Assembly (NCBI RefSeq): GCF_022059845.1
Contig: NZ_CP091851.1
Span: 2,232,001-2,296,000 of the forward strand
Length of the DNA: 64,000 nucleotides
Source of the DNA: Terrirubrum flagellatum
GTDB lineage: Bacteria; Pseudomonadota; Alphaproteobacteria; Rhizobiales; Beijerinckiaceae
Direction of reading: 5' to 3'
The notes beneath the pieces were generated by a model, which saw only the letters and a program-made list of their open reading frames with translations, was not told where the DNA came from and did not search any database. The position numbers and the translations under genes are program-made. Below, in pieces: positions 18,439-28,320 of the stretch; position 1 is the stretch's first letter, and each line of letters opens with the position of its first letter.

Positions 18439-18580
18439 AGCATGGCGCGAAAAAGTGGGAACCGGTTTTTCCGCGACGAACGCGAGCGTTCGCGCTGCAA
18501 AAGCCATGCTCTAAACTTTTGGAATCGATCACGTTCCCGCACTTTGATTGAATCAATCAAAGTGCGGGAACGTGATCTAG
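18436..18580. repeat. RIME-like two-hairpin repeat, copy 3
   Basis: Starts with the marC stop codon TAG, followed by AGCATGGCGCGAAAAAGTGG. It has the same GCGACGAACGCGAGCGTTCGC insert as copy 2, the mirror arm AAAAGCCATGCTCTA and the second palindrome (CACGTTCCCGCACTTTGATT and mirror), ending GTGATCTAG. Confidence 0.92.
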
Positions 18581-18594
18581 CGCGCGCGATTCAT

Positions 18595-19491
18595 TCAGGG
18601 CAGAGTCACCAGCATCGCGGTGGCGTCTTCGCTTTTGCGCCATCTCGGAAAGTGATTGCAGTCGGGATCCATATCCTCTTCGATCTTGCGCAAGCGGGCG
18701 ACAAGGCGCGCCAGCCCGTGCTCGACGGCCGAATGCACGAAGGCGGGCTCGGCGATATCGAGATAGCGCAATTCGAGCGCCGCAAAGCCGATCGTCATCA
18801 GCAGCGCGTCGGCCGGACGCTTCAGCTTGACCTTGCTCCGCTTCACCAGCGGCGCGAAAGCCTTGTCGGGCGCAAGCATACCCTGCTGTCCCGGCAGATT
18901 GTACAGGGCGCGCCGGGCGCGAAGAAACTCCTGCGCCTCGTCCGAGCGATATCTCGCGGAGGGGTCCTGCGCCTTGAATTTCACGATGGCCTGCGATTCC
19001 TGCTCCTCGCTGCTCGGCGTCGCGCCGAAGGAATGGACCGAGTTGTCGGAGCCGTGCAGGATCGCGCGGGAGGTTCCAAGCCACGCCACCTCGATCTCGC
19101 CGCCGCGCAGCATCGTCATCATGACGAAGGCGGCGAAAGGAGACTCCCACCTCTCCTGCAGCGTGCGGCATCGCTCCTGGACGAAAGTCTGCTCCAGATC
19201 GCACGCCACATTCGCCATCATTTCCTGGGTGTCGGCGATATGGGCGTGGCGGGCGAAAAAATAATTCACCCGGCGGGACAGCCAGGCGCCGCCGCTCGAT
19301 GACGCCATCACGGGCTCGGCGATATCGGCCAATCCATCGATTACCCAGGCCCGATTCCAAGCCCGACCCATAGCGTCCTCATTGGCCTTGAAGCGCGATC
19401 CAGCGATCGAAATCGCGTCGAGATAGTCGAGCAGCGTCACCTCCTCAGGCGACTGATTCCTAACAGAGTCGGCGCCAGAGGCGAAGCACAC
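18595..19491 (-). CDS. PP2C-like pseudophosphatase, paralogue of the 16.9 kb gene
   Basis: A 298-residue protein (GTG start at 19491; a GTG at 19440 is also possible) collinear with the PP2C at 16917-17765. Shared segments are GSRFKANEDA, NRAWVIDG, FGATPSSEE and GFAALELRYLDI. Key Asp residues are lost: GDCR reads GTSR (Thr140) and MTDGF reads MTIGF (Ile234). The DGATG loop is DGLAD. Loss of the motif 8 Asp normally abolishes metal-dependent catalysis, so I infer a non-catalytic binding or regulatory protein. The frame is intact, so it is not a decaying pseudogene. Confidence 0.8.
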   Translation of the reverse strand: MCFASGADSVRNQSPEEVTLLDYLDAISIAGSRFKANEDAMGRAWNRAWVIDGLADIAEPVMASSSGGAWLSRRVNYFFARHAHIADTQEMMANVACDLEQTFVQERCRTLQERWESPFAAFVMMTMLRGGEIEVAWLGTSRAILHGSDNSVHSFGATPSSEEQESQAIVKFKAQDPSARYRSDEAQEFLRARRALYNLPGQQGMLAPDKAFAPLVKRSKVKLKRPADALLMTIGFAALELRYLDIAEPAFVHSAVEHGLARLVARLRKIEEDMDPDCNHFPRWRKSEDATAMLVTLP

Positions 19492-19546
19492 AGGGATTCA
19501 AGGGTTATTCGCGAATTAAGCGGGCGCTTTGGCGGCGGTTCACGCT

Positions 19547-19945
19547 TCAACCGCCGAACAGGACCTTGTGCATGATCCGTCCCGGCATAAAGGCGAAGAA
19601 GCCGGCGACCCCGAGCGCAAGCCCGAACAGGATGAGCATGGATCGGCGATGGCGGCGCACGTCGTGGGCGCGCGCCGCGGCGAGCCCCATCGGAATGGTC
19701 GCGAGCGTCAGGACCGAAAGAAGATGGATCGGGCTGAAAGGCCCGATCACGCGAAGTTCATGAATAAGGAAAGAGCTGGCGGCGACGATCGCCATCAGCG
19801 ACAGCCAGACATAGCCAACAAGACGATGACGCGTCGTACCCTTGGGCGCCAACAATTGCCAAAGCCCGAGCCCAAATGCGCCGGTCGCCGCAAAGGCGTG
19901 CGCGATAACAGGCGCCGATGCGTTGAGCAGCGGCGCGAGCGTCAT
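19547..19945 (-). CDS. DUF2306-like small membrane protein
   Basis: A 132-residue protein with four predicted helices, starting MTLAPLLNASAPVIAHAFAA five bases after the dctA stop. It has family-type features: an HRLVGYVW segment, IHLLSVLTLATIP, a DVRRHRRSM loop and a C-terminal FMPGRIMHK. Co-transcription with dctA is likely from the spacing. Function unknown. Confidence 0.78.
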   Translation of the reverse strand: MTLAPLLNASAPVIAHAFAATGAFGLGLWQLLAPKGTTRHRLVGYVWLSLMAIVAASSFLIHELRVIGPFSPIHLLSVLTLATIPMGLAAARAHDVRRHRRSMLILFGLALGVAGFFAFMPGRIMHKVLFGG

Positions 19946-19950
19946 CCCTA

Positions 19951-21285
19951 TCAGCCGGCGACCGGCTGAGCCCGCGGCTCGGGCTCCTCCACCGGAACGT
20001 CGAGCGGCGGCAGGTCGCCATCCAACGCGGCGGCGAGCTTCGACTTGTCGAGTTCGCCTTCCCAGTTCGAGACGACGACCGTCGCCACGGCGTTGCCGAT
20101 GAAATTCGTCAGGGAGCGACATTCGCTCATGAAGCGGTCGATGCCGAGGATGATCGCCATGCCGACGACGGGCACGCTCGGCACGACCGAGAGCGTCGCC
20201 GCCAGCGTGATGAAGCCCGCGCCGGTGACGCCGGCCGCGCCTTTCGACGACAGCATCGCGACGGCGAGCAGCAGGATCTGGTCGCCGAGCGAGAGGTTGA
20301 TGTCCATCGCCTGGGCGATGAACAGGGCGGCCATCGTCATGTAGATGTTGGTGCCGTCGAGATTGAAGGAATAACCGGTCGGGACCACGAGGCCGACCAC
20401 GGGACGCGAACAGCCGGCGCGCTCCATCTTCTCCATCAGGTTCGGCAGCGCCGATTCCGACGAGCTCGTGCCGAGCACGATCAGCAGCTCTTCCTTGATG
20501 TAGGCGACGAGTTTGAAGATCGAGAAGCCGTTGGCGCGCGCGACGAGCCCAAGCACGCCGAACACGAAGATCGCCGAGGTGATGTAGAAGGTCAGCACCA
20601 AGAATAGCAGATTGCCGATCGTGCCGATGCCATATTTGCCGATGGTGAAGGCCATGGCGCCGAACGCGCCGATCGGCGCCACCTTCATGATGATGTGGAC
20701 GACGCCGAACATGGCCTGCGTCGCGACCTTGAAGAAGTCGAGAACGAGCTTGCCCTTGTCGCCCATGAAGGACAGGCCGAAGCCGAACAGGATCGCGAAC
20801 AGCAGCACCTGCAGGATTTCGCCTGACGTGAACGCGCCGACGACCGTCGTCGGAATGATGTTCATCAGGAAGTCGAGGATCGAGGAGTCGTGCGCCTTGC
20901 TGGCGTAGCTGGCGACCTGCTTCGGATCGAGCGTCTTGGGATCGATATGCAAGCCGGCGCCTGGATGCAGCGTATTCGCGACAATGAGTCCGATGATCAG
21001 CGCAAGCGTGGAGAAGCAGAGGAAATAAACGAGCGCCTTGACGCCGACGCGCCCGACCTTCTCGAGATCGGACATGCCGGCGATGCCGGCGACGACGGTG
21101 AGGAAGATCACCGGCGCGATGATCATCTTGATCAGCTTGATGAAGGCGTCGCCCAGCGGCTTCATCGCCTCGCCATACTGCGGCCAGAAATGACCGAGGA
21201 GGACGCCGATCACGACCGCGATCAGCACCTGGACATAGAGGATTTTGTAGAAGGGCGGACGAGCCCCCGCGATGGCGCCGTGCAT
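19951..21285 (-). CDS. dctA: C4-dicarboxylate transporter DctA (DAACS family)
   Basis: A sodium- or proton-coupled symporter of 444 residues for succinate, fumarate and malate in the inner membrane. Hallmarks are the [16 protein letters not shown] reentrant loop (SSSE..LP), [14 protein letters not shown] and the [17 protein letters not shown] segment. Length matches DctA. No dctBD two-component genes are in the window. The 110-base upstream spacer should carry the promoter; no sigma-54 motif was recognised. Confidence 0.94.
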   Translation of the reverse strand: MHGAIAGARPPFYKILYVQVLIAVVIGVLLGHFWPQYGEAMKPLGDAFIKLIKMIIAPVIFLTVVAGIAGMSDLEKVGRVGVKALVYFLCFSTLALIIGLIVANTLHPGAGLHIDPKTLDPKQVASYASKAHDSSILDFLMNIIPTTVVGAFTSGEILQVLLFAILFGFGLSFMGDKGKLVLDFFKVATQAMFGVVHIIMKVAPIGAFGAMAFTIGKYGIGTIGNLLFLVLTFYITSAIFVFGVLGLVARANGFSIFKLVAYIKEELLIVLGTSSSESALPNLMEKMERAGCSRPVVGLVVPTGYSFNLDGTNIYMTMAALFIAQAMDINLSLGDQILLLAVAMLSSKGAAGVTGAGFITLAATLSVVPSVPVVGMAIILGIDRFMSECRSLTNFIGNAVATVVVSNWEGELDKSKLAAALDGDLPPLDVPVEEPEPRAQPVAG

Positions 21286-21395
21286 TCAAACCTCCCTGTT
21301 CGGCCGTTCTGCGACAGCCTGTTTGTCATTGCTTATTGCGCGCGCATCGCGCGCCGAAGCCGGTTCGTCAAGCCCGGCCGGCGCCTCGATTGTCG

Positions 21396-22499
21396 TCAGA
21401 GCGTCTCGAGGAGTCGAGCCATCAGCTTCCGGCGCGGCTCGACTGACGAGATCAACGCATATTCCTGGAGCGTGTGGGCGCCGTCGCCATCGACGCCAAG
21501 CCCATCGAGCGTGGGAACGCCAAGCGCCGCCGAGAAATTGCCGTCCGAGCCGCCGCCGGTGAGCGGCTGCTCTCCGAGATCGAAGCCGATCACGGCGGCG
21601 AGTTCGCGCGCATGGGCGTAGAGCGACGCAACGTCAGCGGTGCGCTCCATCGGCGGCCGGTTCATGCCACCGCTCACGATCACGCGCACATCGGGATCAT
21701 GCGGCTTGAGGCCGAGAATCCGGCGCTCGAACTCTTCGCCGTCAGCCACCGTCACCACGCGCAGGTCGACGCTGAAGGAGGCCTTCTGCGGAATGACGTT
21801 GGCGGCGGTGCCGCCGCGCATGAGGCCGACGCAGGTGGTCACGCCGCGGGCATAGTCCGTCATGTCCTCGATCGCGAGAATCTGGCGCGCCGCCTCGCGG
21901 ATAGCGCTGCGTCCGAGTTCATGCTTGCCGCCGGAATGAGCCGGCCGCCCCTCGACATGGACCTCGAAGCGGCCGACGCCCTTGCGCCCGGTGACGCATC
22001 GTCCGCCATCGCGCGCCGGCTCGGTCACCAGCACAAATGCGGCGTCGCGCGAGACGTCCTCGATCGCGGCGCGCGAGGTTGGGCTGCCGATCTCCTCGTC
22101 CGGCGTGAACAGGAAGCTCATGGGGCGGCGCGCCAGCCCGGATTTCGCCGCCTCCTTGAAGGCCTGGAAAGCCAGCCACGCGCCGCCCTTCATGTCGTAG
22201 ACGCCGGGGCCATAAAGACGATCGCCTTCAGTCCGCAGGGCGAGATCGACATCCTTCGTGCCGACTGGATGAACCGTGTCGAGATGCGAAAGCACCGCGA
22301 TCCCCTTCGCCCCGTTACGCGGCCCGGCGCGCAGCAGGAGCATATCGCCGAGGCCCTGGCGGCCGGCGATGCGCTCGACATCGACGCCCGCGCCCCGCGC
22401 TTCGGCGGCGACGAGATCCATCATCGCATTCACGCCGGCGACATGATGCGTCGGGCTTTCGGTGTTCACCCAGGCAATAAGAGCGGAAAGATCGATCAT
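21396..22499 (-). CDS. M20-family metallopeptidase (glutamate carboxypeptidase-like)
   Basis: A zinc peptidase of 367 residues. The metal ligands are visible in order: LSHLDTVHPVG, YDMKGGAW, FTPDEEIGSPTSR (general base Glu plus metal Glu) and the C-terminal GVDGDGAHTLQEYA. GGGSDGNFSAALG supports the carboxypeptidase G2/DapE-ArgE group. No signal peptide, so cytoplasmic. The exact substrate (acyl-amino acid or peptide) cannot be decided. Confidence 0.9.
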   Translation of the reverse strand: MIDLSALIAWVNTESPTHHVAGVNAMMDLVAAEARGAGVDVERIAGRQGLGDMLLLRAGPRNGAKGIAVLSHLDTVHPVGTKDVDLALRTEGDRLYGPGVYDMKGGAWLAFQAFKEAAKSGLARRPMSFLFTPDEEIGSPTSRAAIEDVSRDAAFVLVTEPARDGGRCVTGRKGVGRFEVHVEGRPAHSGGKHELGRSAIREAARQILAIEDMTDYARGVTTCVGLMRGGTAANVIPQKASFSVDLRVVTVADGEEFERRILGLKPHDPDVRVIVSGGMNRPPMERTADVASLYAHARELAAVIGFDLGEQPLTGGGSDGNFSAALGVPTLDGLGVDGDGAHTLQEYALISSVEPRRKLMARLLETL

Positions 22500-22601
22500 G
22501 AAATGACAAGTCCCAGCACGGCGAAGGCCGCGCCAAGGCTCATTTCATTATTCGCCGGCCAATGAAATAGGACCGCCCGCCGCACGTTGCGGCATTTTTT
22601 G

Positions 22602-22656
22602 CTGGCGCAACGTTTTGCGGAAAACCGGCTCTCCCTTTTCCGCACGTTGCGCCTAG
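22602..22656. repeat. Diverged single-hairpin relative of the RIME-like repeat, copy 4
   Basis: GGCGCAACGTTTTGCGGAAA pairs with TTTTCCGCACGTTGCGCC around an ACCGGCTCTCCC core. The arms differ from the AGAGCATGG arms of other copies but still pair, so the structure rather than the sequence is conserved. Its last bases CTAG include the ssb stop codon (22653-22655). Confidence 0.75.
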
Positions 22657-23183
22657 AACGGAATATCGTCGTCCATGTCGCTGTGCTTGCCGCCGCCGAC
22701 TTTGGCCGGCTGGCGCTCCATCGGCGAGGAGCGGCCATAATCGCTGCCGCCGCGTCCCGACGACACGCGCTCGCGGCCGCCGCCATAATCTCGCGAACCG
22801 CCGCTGTAATCATCATCGCCGCCCTGCTCGCCACGGCCGGTTAGGATCGTCAGCTCGCCGCGATAGCGCTGCAGCACGATCTCGGTCGTCTTGCGCTGGT
22901 TGCCGTCCTTGTCCTGATATTCGCGGGTCTGGAGCTGGCCCTCGATGTAAACCTTCGTGCCTTTCTTCAAATACTGCTCCGCCACCTTGGCGAGGTTCTC
23001 ATTGAAGATGACGATGTTGTGCCATTCGGTGCGCTCCTTGCGCTCGCCCGACGCCTTGTCACGCCAGGTCTCCGAGGTGGCGACGCTGAAATTGACCACG
23101 GGATCGCCGGAATTGAGCCGCCGAACTTCGGGGTCGCGCCCCAGATTGCCGATCAGCATGACCTTGTTGAGACTGCCCGCCAT
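22653..23183 (-). CDS. ssb: Single-stranded DNA-binding protein
   Basis: A 176-residue OB-fold protein starting [20 protein letters not shown], with GGAGGGAGC before the ATG. The DNA-binding fold occupies residues 1-110. A Gly/Asp/Arg-rich linker follows and ends in the DDDIPF tail that recruits partner proteins. It is divergent from uvrA across 292 bases containing one SOS box, so both genes are probably LexA-controlled. The TAG stop lies in a repeat. Confidence 0.97.
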   Translation of the reverse strand: MAGSLNKVMLIGNLGRDPEVRRLNSGDPVVNFSVATSETWRDKASGERKERTEWHNIVIFNENLAKVAEQYLKKGTKVYIEGQLQTREYQDKDGNQRKTTEIVLQRYRGELTILTGRGEQGGDDDYSGGSRDYGGGRERVSSGRGGSDYGRSSPMERQPAKVGGGKHSDMDDDIPF

Positions 23184-23292
23184 CGCTCCCTCCGCGTTCG
23201 AGCTACCGTTCCGAGGATTTCCCCTAGCGTGAAACCCTGACCTCCGTGAGGCGGGCCGGACGCCTGCCCACAGGAATTCTTGCGACATAATT

Positions 23293-23307
23293 GTTCTTGT
23301 TTTGTTC
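23293..23307. promoter_or_regulatory. LexA (SOS) box between ssb and uvrA
   Basis: GTTC at 23293-23296 and GTTC at 23304-23307 with exactly seven bases between, the direct-repeat operator known for LexA of alphaproteobacteria. It lies 110 bases before the ssb start and about 170 before the uvrA start. Confidence 0.88.
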
Positions 23308-23475
23308 GTCAAGGCGGGGCAATATCGGTTCACCCAACGAGTCGCGGCGGCGGCCCGGCGGGCTTCATCAGACTTCACCGCGGCCGGCGCGGTTTTCTGT
23401 GGTCGGTTGCGCCTCGCGCATGTCGCAAACGGCGCGTTCCGGCCTATGTTAAGGGACCTCCGACAGCTCGATCCC

Positions 23476-26433
23476 ATGCCCAAGCCAGCCAAATCCGCCT
23501 CCGCGAAAGGGGCGCTCGACGATATGTTCGACAAGAACCGCCTCGCCGACCCCAATGCGCGCGTGATCGCGATCCGCGGCGCGCGCGAGCACAACCTGAA
23601 GAACGTCGATCTCGTCATTCCCCGCGACAAACTCGTGGTGTTCACGGGGCTTTCGGGCTCTGGCAAATCCTCGCTCGCCTTCGACACGATCTATGCGGAA
23701 GGACAGCGGCGCTATGTCGAGTCGCTGTCGGCCTACGCCCGCCAGTTCCTCGAAATGATGCAGAAGCCTGACGTCGACCAGATCGACGGGCTCTCGCCGG
23801 CGATCTCGATCGAGCAGAAGACGACGTCGAAGAATCCGCGCTCGACCGTCGGCACCGTCACCGAGATCCACGACTATATGCGCCTGCTCTGGGCGCGCGT
23901 CGGCGTGCCCTATTCGCCCGCCACCGGCCTGCCGATCGAAAGCCAGACGGTCAGCCAGATGGTCGACCGCGTGCTGGCCCTGCCGGAGAAGACGCGGCTG
24001 TTCCTGCTCGCGCCCGTGGTGCGCGGCCGCAAGGGCGAATACCGCAAGGAAATTGCGGAGTGGCAGAAGAAGGGTTTTCAGCGCCTCAAGGTCGACGGCC
24101 AGTTCTACGAGATCGCCGACGCGCCCGCGCTCGACAAGAAATTCAAGCATGACATCGACGTGGTGGTGGACCGCATTGTCGTGCGCGTCGATATCGCCGC
24201 GCGCCTGTCGGAAAGCTTCGAGACCGCGCTCGAACTCGCCGACGGCATCGCGGTGATCGAATATGCCGACGAGAAAGACGCGAATGGCGACGCGAAGCGC
24301 ACCCTATTCTCGTCGAAGTTCGCCTGCCCCGTCTCCGGCTTCACCATTCCCGAGATCGAGCCAAGACTGTTCTCGTTCAACAATCCGTTCGGCGCCTGTC
24401 CGACCTGCGACGGCCTCGGTCATGAGATGACCATCGATCCCGGGCTTGTTGTTCCCGACGAGTCGGTGACGGTGCGCGGCGGCGCGATCGCGCCGTGGTC
24501 GAAATCGACCTCGCCTTACTACGGCCAGACGCTGGAAGCGCTGGCGCGCAAATACAAGTTCAAGATGACCGCGAAATGGTCGGAGCTGGCCAAGGACGTG
24601 AAGAAGGCGATCCTCTACGGCACCGGCGAGGATGAGGTGCGCTTCTCCTATGACGATGGCATGCGCGCCTATGAGGTGAAGAAGCCGTTCGAGGGCGTCA
24701 TCACCAATCTCGAACGACGCTACAAGGAAACGGAAAGCGACTGGGCGCGCGAGGAAATCGGGCGCTATATGAGCGAGACGCCCTGCGCCGCTTGCAAGGG
24801 CGCGCGCCTCAAGCCCGAGGCGCTGGCGGTCAAGATCGCCAAGCTGAATGTCAGCGAAGCCTCGCAATTCTCGGTGCGCGACGCCCTGCCCTGGTTCGAG
24901 ACGCTGCCGGCAAAGCTCAACGACAAGCAGAACGAGATCGCGACGCGCATCCTGAAAGAAATCCGCGATCGCTTGCGCTTCCTGCTCGATGTCGGGCTTG
25001 AATATCTCACGCTGGCGCGCGCGTCGGGCACGCTGTCCGGCGGCGAGAGCCAGCGCATCCGGCTGGCGTCGCAGATCGGCTCCGGCCTCACAGGCGTGCT
25101 CTATGTGCTGGACGAGCCATCGATCGGCCTGCATCAGCGCGACAATGAGCGCCTGCTTGGCACGCTCCGAAGGCTGCGTGATCTCGGCAACAGCGTCGTT
25201 GTCGTGGAGCATGACGAGGATGCGATCCTGCAGGCGGATTACGTCGTCGATGTCGGCCCCGGCGCCGGCGTGCATGGCGGCAAGATTATCGCGCAGGGCA
25301 CGCCCGGCGAGGTGATGGCCAATCCGAAATCGCTCACCGGCAAATATCTCACGGGCGAAATGACGGTGCCGACGCCGCCGCAGCGGCGCAAACCGCAGAA
25401 GGGCCGCACGCTGAAGATCAAGGGCGCGCGCGGCAACAATCTCAAGAATGTCGATGTGGAGATTCCGCTCGGCCAGTTCGTCTGCGTCACCGGCGTGTCC
25501 GGCGGCGGAAAATCGACGCTGACGATCGACACGCTCTACAAGGCCGCCGCGAAGCGTCTCAACGGCGCGCTCGAACATCCGGCGCTCCATGACCGGATCG
25601 AAGGGCTCGAACATCTCGACAAGGTGATCGACATCGACCAGTCACCGATCGGGCGCACGCCGCGCTCGAATCCCGCGACCTATACCGGCGCCTTCACGCC
25701 GATCCGCGAATGGTTCGCGCAATTGCCCGAGGCGAAGGCGCGCGGCTATCAGCCCGGCCGCTTCTCCTTCAACGTGAAAGGCGGCCGCTGCGAAGCCTGT
25801 CAGGGCGACGGCGTCATCAAGATCGAGATGCACTTCCTGCCCGACGTCTATGTCACCTGCGACGTGTGCAAGGGCAAGCGTTACGACCGCGAGACGCTTG
25901 AGGTGAAATATCGGGAGAAGTCGATCGCCGACGTGCTCGATTCAACCGTGGAAGAGGCGAAGGAGCTGTTCAAGGCGGTGCCTTCGATCCGCGAGAAGAT
26001 GGAGACGCTGGCGCGCGTCGGCCTCGATTATATCCATGTCGGGCAGCAGGCGACCACGCTCTCAGGCGGCGAAGCGCAGCGCGTGAAGCTGTCGAAGGAA
26101 TTGTCGAAGCGCGCGACAGGCCGCACGCTCTACATCCTCGACGAGCCGACCACCGGCCTGCATTTCCATGACGTGAAGAAGCTCATGGAGGTGCTGCATG
26201 AGCTGGTCGATCAGGGCAACACGGTGGTGGTGATCGAGCACAATCTCGAAGTCATCAAGACAGCGGACTGGATCATCGATCTCGGCCCCGAAGGCGGCGA
26301 TGGCGGCGGCGAGATCGTGGCTGTGGGAACGCCTGAAGAAGTGGCGCGCAATCCGAAGAGCCACACCGGGCGATTTTTGAAGGACGTGCTGGCGAAGGCG
26401 AAAGCTGGAGTGAAGAAACAGGCGGCGGAGTGA
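23476..26433 (+). CDS. uvrA: UvrABC excinuclease subunit A
   Basis: The damage-recognition ATPase of nucleotide excision repair, 985 residues from ATG 23476 ([18 protein letters not shown]). Walker A motifs are [10 protein letters not shown] near residue 60 and [10 protein letters not shown] in the second half. Signature motifs are [14 protein letters not shown] and [14 protein letters not shown]. The second zinc finger (CEACQGDG ... CDVCKGKR) is complete. The first reads CPVSGFT instead of CPxCG, losing one of four Cys. In-frame ATGs at 23302 and 23446 lie in or near the operator region and were not chosen. It is controlled by the shared SOS box. Confidence 0.96.
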   Translation: MPKPAKSASAKGALDDMFDKNRLADPNARVIAIRGAREHNLKNVDLVIPRDKLVVFTGLSGSGKSSLAFDTIYAEGQRRYVESLSAYARQFLEMMQKPDVDQIDGLSPAISIEQKTTSKNPRSTVGTVTEIHDYMRLLWARVGVPYSPATGLPIESQTVSQMVDRVLALPEKTRLFLLAPVVRGRKGEYRKEIAEWQKKGFQRLKVDGQFYEIADAPALDKKFKHDIDVVVDRIVVRVDIAARLSESFETALELADGIAVIEYADEKDANGDAKRTLFSSKFACPVSGFTIPEIEPRLFSFNNPFGACPTCDGLGHEMTIDPGLVVPDESVTVRGGAIAPWSKSTSPYYGQTLEALARKYKFKMTAKWSELAKDVKKAILYGTGEDEVRFSYDDGMRAYEVKKPFEGVITNLERRYKETESDWAREEIGRYMSETPCAACKGARLKPEALAVKIAKLNVSEASQFSVRDALPWFETLPAKLNDKQNEIATRILKEIRDRLRFLLDVGLEYLTLARASGTLSGGESQRIRLASQIGSGLTGVLYVLDEPSIGLHQRDNERLLGTLRRLRDLGNSVVVVEHDEDAILQADYVVDVGPGAGVHGGKIIAQGTPGEVMANPKSLTGKYLTGEMTVPTPPQRRKPQKGRTLKIKGARGNNLKNVDVEIPLGQFVCVTGVSGGGKSTLTIDTLYKAAAKRLNGALEHPALHDRIEGLEHLDKVIDIDQSPIGRTPRSNPATYTGAFTPIREWFAQLPEAKARGYQPGRFSFNVKGGRCEACQGDGVIKIEMHFLPDVYVTCDVCKGKRYDRETLEVKYREKSIADVLDSTVEEAKELFKAVPSIREKMETLARVGLDYIHVGQQATTLSGGEAQRVKLSKELSKRATGRTLYILDEPTTGLHFHDVKKLMEVLHELVDQGNTVVVIEHNLEVIKTADWIIDLGPEGGDGGGEIVAVGTPEEVARNPKSHTGRFLKDVLAKAKAGVKKQAAE

Positions 26434-26439
26434 GGATGA

Positions 26440-27294
26440 TCAGGCCGCCGCCTTCGAGGCGAGGCCGCGATATGCCTCTGCTATCAATGTGATCTGGAAA
26501 GCAGAAAACATCGCGTCCGCCCATGAAATGAGAAAGGCGGCGAAATACATCGGGCGTGACACTTGTCTCAACGCGCCGACATTGAACGGATCGGAATCCG
26601 AATTCCAGACGACTGCAAGCCAGCCGAGATACGCGAATTGCGCGGCCGCGATCAGCGCCAGCAGGAGAGCCAGCCGGACGGCATTCCCTTTCAAAAGCGG
26701 AACAATGTTTTTTATTTGAGCTTCTCCGGCCTCGAGAACGCCACAAACAATGAAGGTGAAAAGCCAGCCGAGAGGCCGGAGAAGAAACGGAGCTGCGGCG
26801 GCAAGGCGGTAAGAGAAAATGAAAATCGACATATCGGCCGCGTCCGCGCCATAGCGTTCGACAAAGAATGAGACGATAAAATTCGGCGCGAAGCTCAAGC
26901 TCCAGTTAGCAAGCGTGACAAAAGCCGACAGGCACGCAGCGATCGAGATCGCGCGCCGCACATTCGGACGGCGCGCGGCTTGCCGCGTGGGATCGGCGAG
27001 CGTTATGTACAAGATTGCGACAGTGAAAAACGCATCAACAATCAGACCCATCAGCAGCGAAAAAAGACTTACGACATAATGGTGTCTGTCGACGTTTGGT
27101 CCCCAGCTTGTCGCATATGTTGTGTCGACAGGCCAAACGAGATCGTCCGGGAATGCCCGGACATACAATACCATGATCGCGCAAGAGGCGGCGGCGCAGC
27201 AGGCTGATGCGGACAAGATCGCCCGGCGGTCAACCCAAATGCGTCGCGCCGCCAAGTCGACAAGTTTGAAAATATCGATGCGCCTTGCCGTCAT
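26440..27294 (-). CDS. Unknown polytopic membrane protein
   Basis: A protein of about 284 residues from ATG 27294 (MTARRIDIFKLVDLAARRIW); an ATG at 27369 is also in frame. Around six hydrophobic helices are visible, including ILSASACCAAASCAIMVLYV, LLMGLIVDAFFTVAILYITL and LALLLALIAAAQFAYLGWL. I do not recognise a family. Base composition looks less GC-rich than the neighbours and codon choice is looser, which hints at acquisition. It converges on uvrA with six bases between stops. The C-terminal end AYRGLASKAAA looks cytoplasmic. Confidence 0.65.
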   Translation of the reverse strand: MTARRIDIFKLVDLAARRIWVDRRAILSASACCAAASCAIMVLYVRAFPDDLVWPVDTTYATSWGPNVDRHHYVVSLFSLLMGLIVDAFFTVAILYITLADPTRQAARRPNVRRAISIAACLSAFVTLANWSLSFAPNFIVSFFVERYGADAADMSIFIFSYRLAAAAPFLLRPLGWLFTFIVCGVLEAGEAQIKNIVPLLKGNAVRLALLLALIAAAQFAYLGWLAVVWNSDSDPFNVGALRQVSRPMYFAAFLISWADAMFSAFQITLIAEAYRGLASKAAA

Positions 27295-27515
27295 AACCAG
27301 CGTCCGCGAGCTGAAATACTTGCAAAGAATTCGCAGGAGATTCTGCGCGACGAAAAAACACCACGTCAAGCAGAGTGCGTGAATGCGTGTGCGTTGAGCG
27401 TCAAGACCTGTGGCTTACAGGTCTGAGAGTCACGCGGAACGTTTTGCTGCTTTTGCCGTGAGGGAATGAGCAAGCTACAGTGGAATGAGGCGGGCCAACC
27501 TGATTGGCGCACCCC

Positions 27516-27902
27516 TCACCACACCACCTTCACCTCAAACGCCGTGAATGCCGGATCGGCCGTCACGAGCGTCATGTCGTCGAGCATCGCCTGCGCCGCG
27601 AGGATGCGGTCGAAGGGATCGCGGTGATCGCCCTCCAGAAATCCGGCGCGTCGCCCGTGCTCCAGCGTGACGGAGAGAGGCTCAAAGCCTTCAGCCGCGA
27701 TCACCTCCGGCATGCGCTCGGCAACTCCAGCGGCCTCCACCCATCGGCCCGCCCGGACCTTCGTTGCAATCTCCCAGGCGCTCGCGGCGCTGATGAACAC
27801 CTGGTTGTCGCCATCGGCGATCAAGGCCTGAGCGGACGGAGAGAGGCGCGAATTCTCGGCCGCCCACCAGATGAAGGCGTGCGTATCAAGCAGCAGCCTC
27901 AT
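27516..27902 (-). CDS. PIN-domain toxin (VapC type)
   Basis: A predicted Mg-dependent ribonuclease of 128 residues. The acidic quartet is present: Asp6 (LLLDTHAFIWW), Glu44 (SAWEIATK), Asp95/98 (HRDPFDR) and Asp116 (VTADPAF). The ATG at 27902 overlaps the antitoxin stop by 4 bases, the usual toxin-antitoxin coupling. The RNA target is unknown. Confidence 0.9.
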   Translation of the reverse strand: MRLLLDTHAFIWWAAENSRLSPSAQALIADGDNQVFISAASAWEIATKVRAGRWVEAAGVAERMPEVIAAEGFEPLSVTLEHGRRAGFLEGDHRDPFDRILAAQAMLDDMTLVTADPAFTAFEVKVVW

Positions 27903-28156
27903 TCGTCGCCGCGGCCTTCCCAAAGCTTGAGTTCATCCTCCGGAAGGGGATCGAAGAAGAAGCTGTCCGGCGGCACGGGAAAGACGCCGGCGAACCGCCC
28001 CGGCGTTCTTCGCTTCGGCGGCTGCGGCTGCAGCGGGGCCAGCCTCGCGACAGGCGTCTTGCCGCGGGCGATAATGATCTCCTCGCCGGCCTCTGCGCGG
28101 GCTATGAGCCTGGAGAAATTCGTCTTCGCGTCGTGGATGGTCACCGTCTCCGACAT
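27899..28156 (-). CDS. Phd/YefM-family antitoxin
   Basis: An 85-residue protein. The N-terminal DNA-binding and dimerisation half reads TIHDAKTNFSRLIARAEAGE and EIIIARGKTPVARL, the Phd/YefM signature. The C-terminal half (FFFDPLPEDELKLWEG) should wrap around the PIN toxin encoded immediately downstream. The promoter region holds a 10-bp palindrome suited to autoregulation. Confidence 0.9.
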   Translation of the reverse strand: MSETVTIHDAKTNFSRLIARAEAGEEIIIARGKTPVARLAPLQPQPPKRRTPGRFAGVFPVPPDSFFFDPLPEDELKLWEGRGDE

Positions 28157-28177
28157 GCGGGCCTCCGGATTGTAAGG

Positions 28178-28187
28178 CTTAGCTAAG
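28178..28187. promoter_or_regulatory. Candidate antitoxin operator palindrome
   Basis: CTTAGCTAAG, a perfect 10-bp palindrome 22 bases upstream of the Phd antitoxin start. Its position fits autorepression; binding is inferred. Confidence 0.5.
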
Positions 28188-28320
28188 AACCGGCATGGGC
28201 TTAGTCAAGTTAGTCCATTTCTTTGGAAGCGAGGCATTGCGATCGATCGGCAGCCGCGTTGCGGCATGATCGGCTTCGTTGGTCCGCCAAAGCCCATCTA
28301 TTGATTCAACCCGCGCCGCT

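Noticed and set aside
17080-18507. 475-codon minus-strand frame over marC and the PP2C gene
   Set aside because: It crosses marC in antisense and PP2C out of frame and begins inside a repeat.
18595-19491. Degrading pseudogene status for the second PP2C
   Set aside because: The full frame is kept with conservative differences throughout; only catalytic positions are lost, which suits a functional pseudoenzyme better than decay.
19547-21289. 580-codon minus-strand frame covering dctA and the DUF2306 gene
   Set aside because: Only its last 132 codons (from ATG 19945) read as a real membrane protein; the first part is dctA in another frame.
24304-25614. 436-codon frame antisense to uvrA
   Set aside because: Mirror of strongly conserved UvrA codons; composition is typical of a GC-driven shadow.
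27407-27424. Hairpin GACCTGT...ACAGGTC as a terminator
   Set aside because: Only seven base pairs and no T-run on either side; too weak to call.
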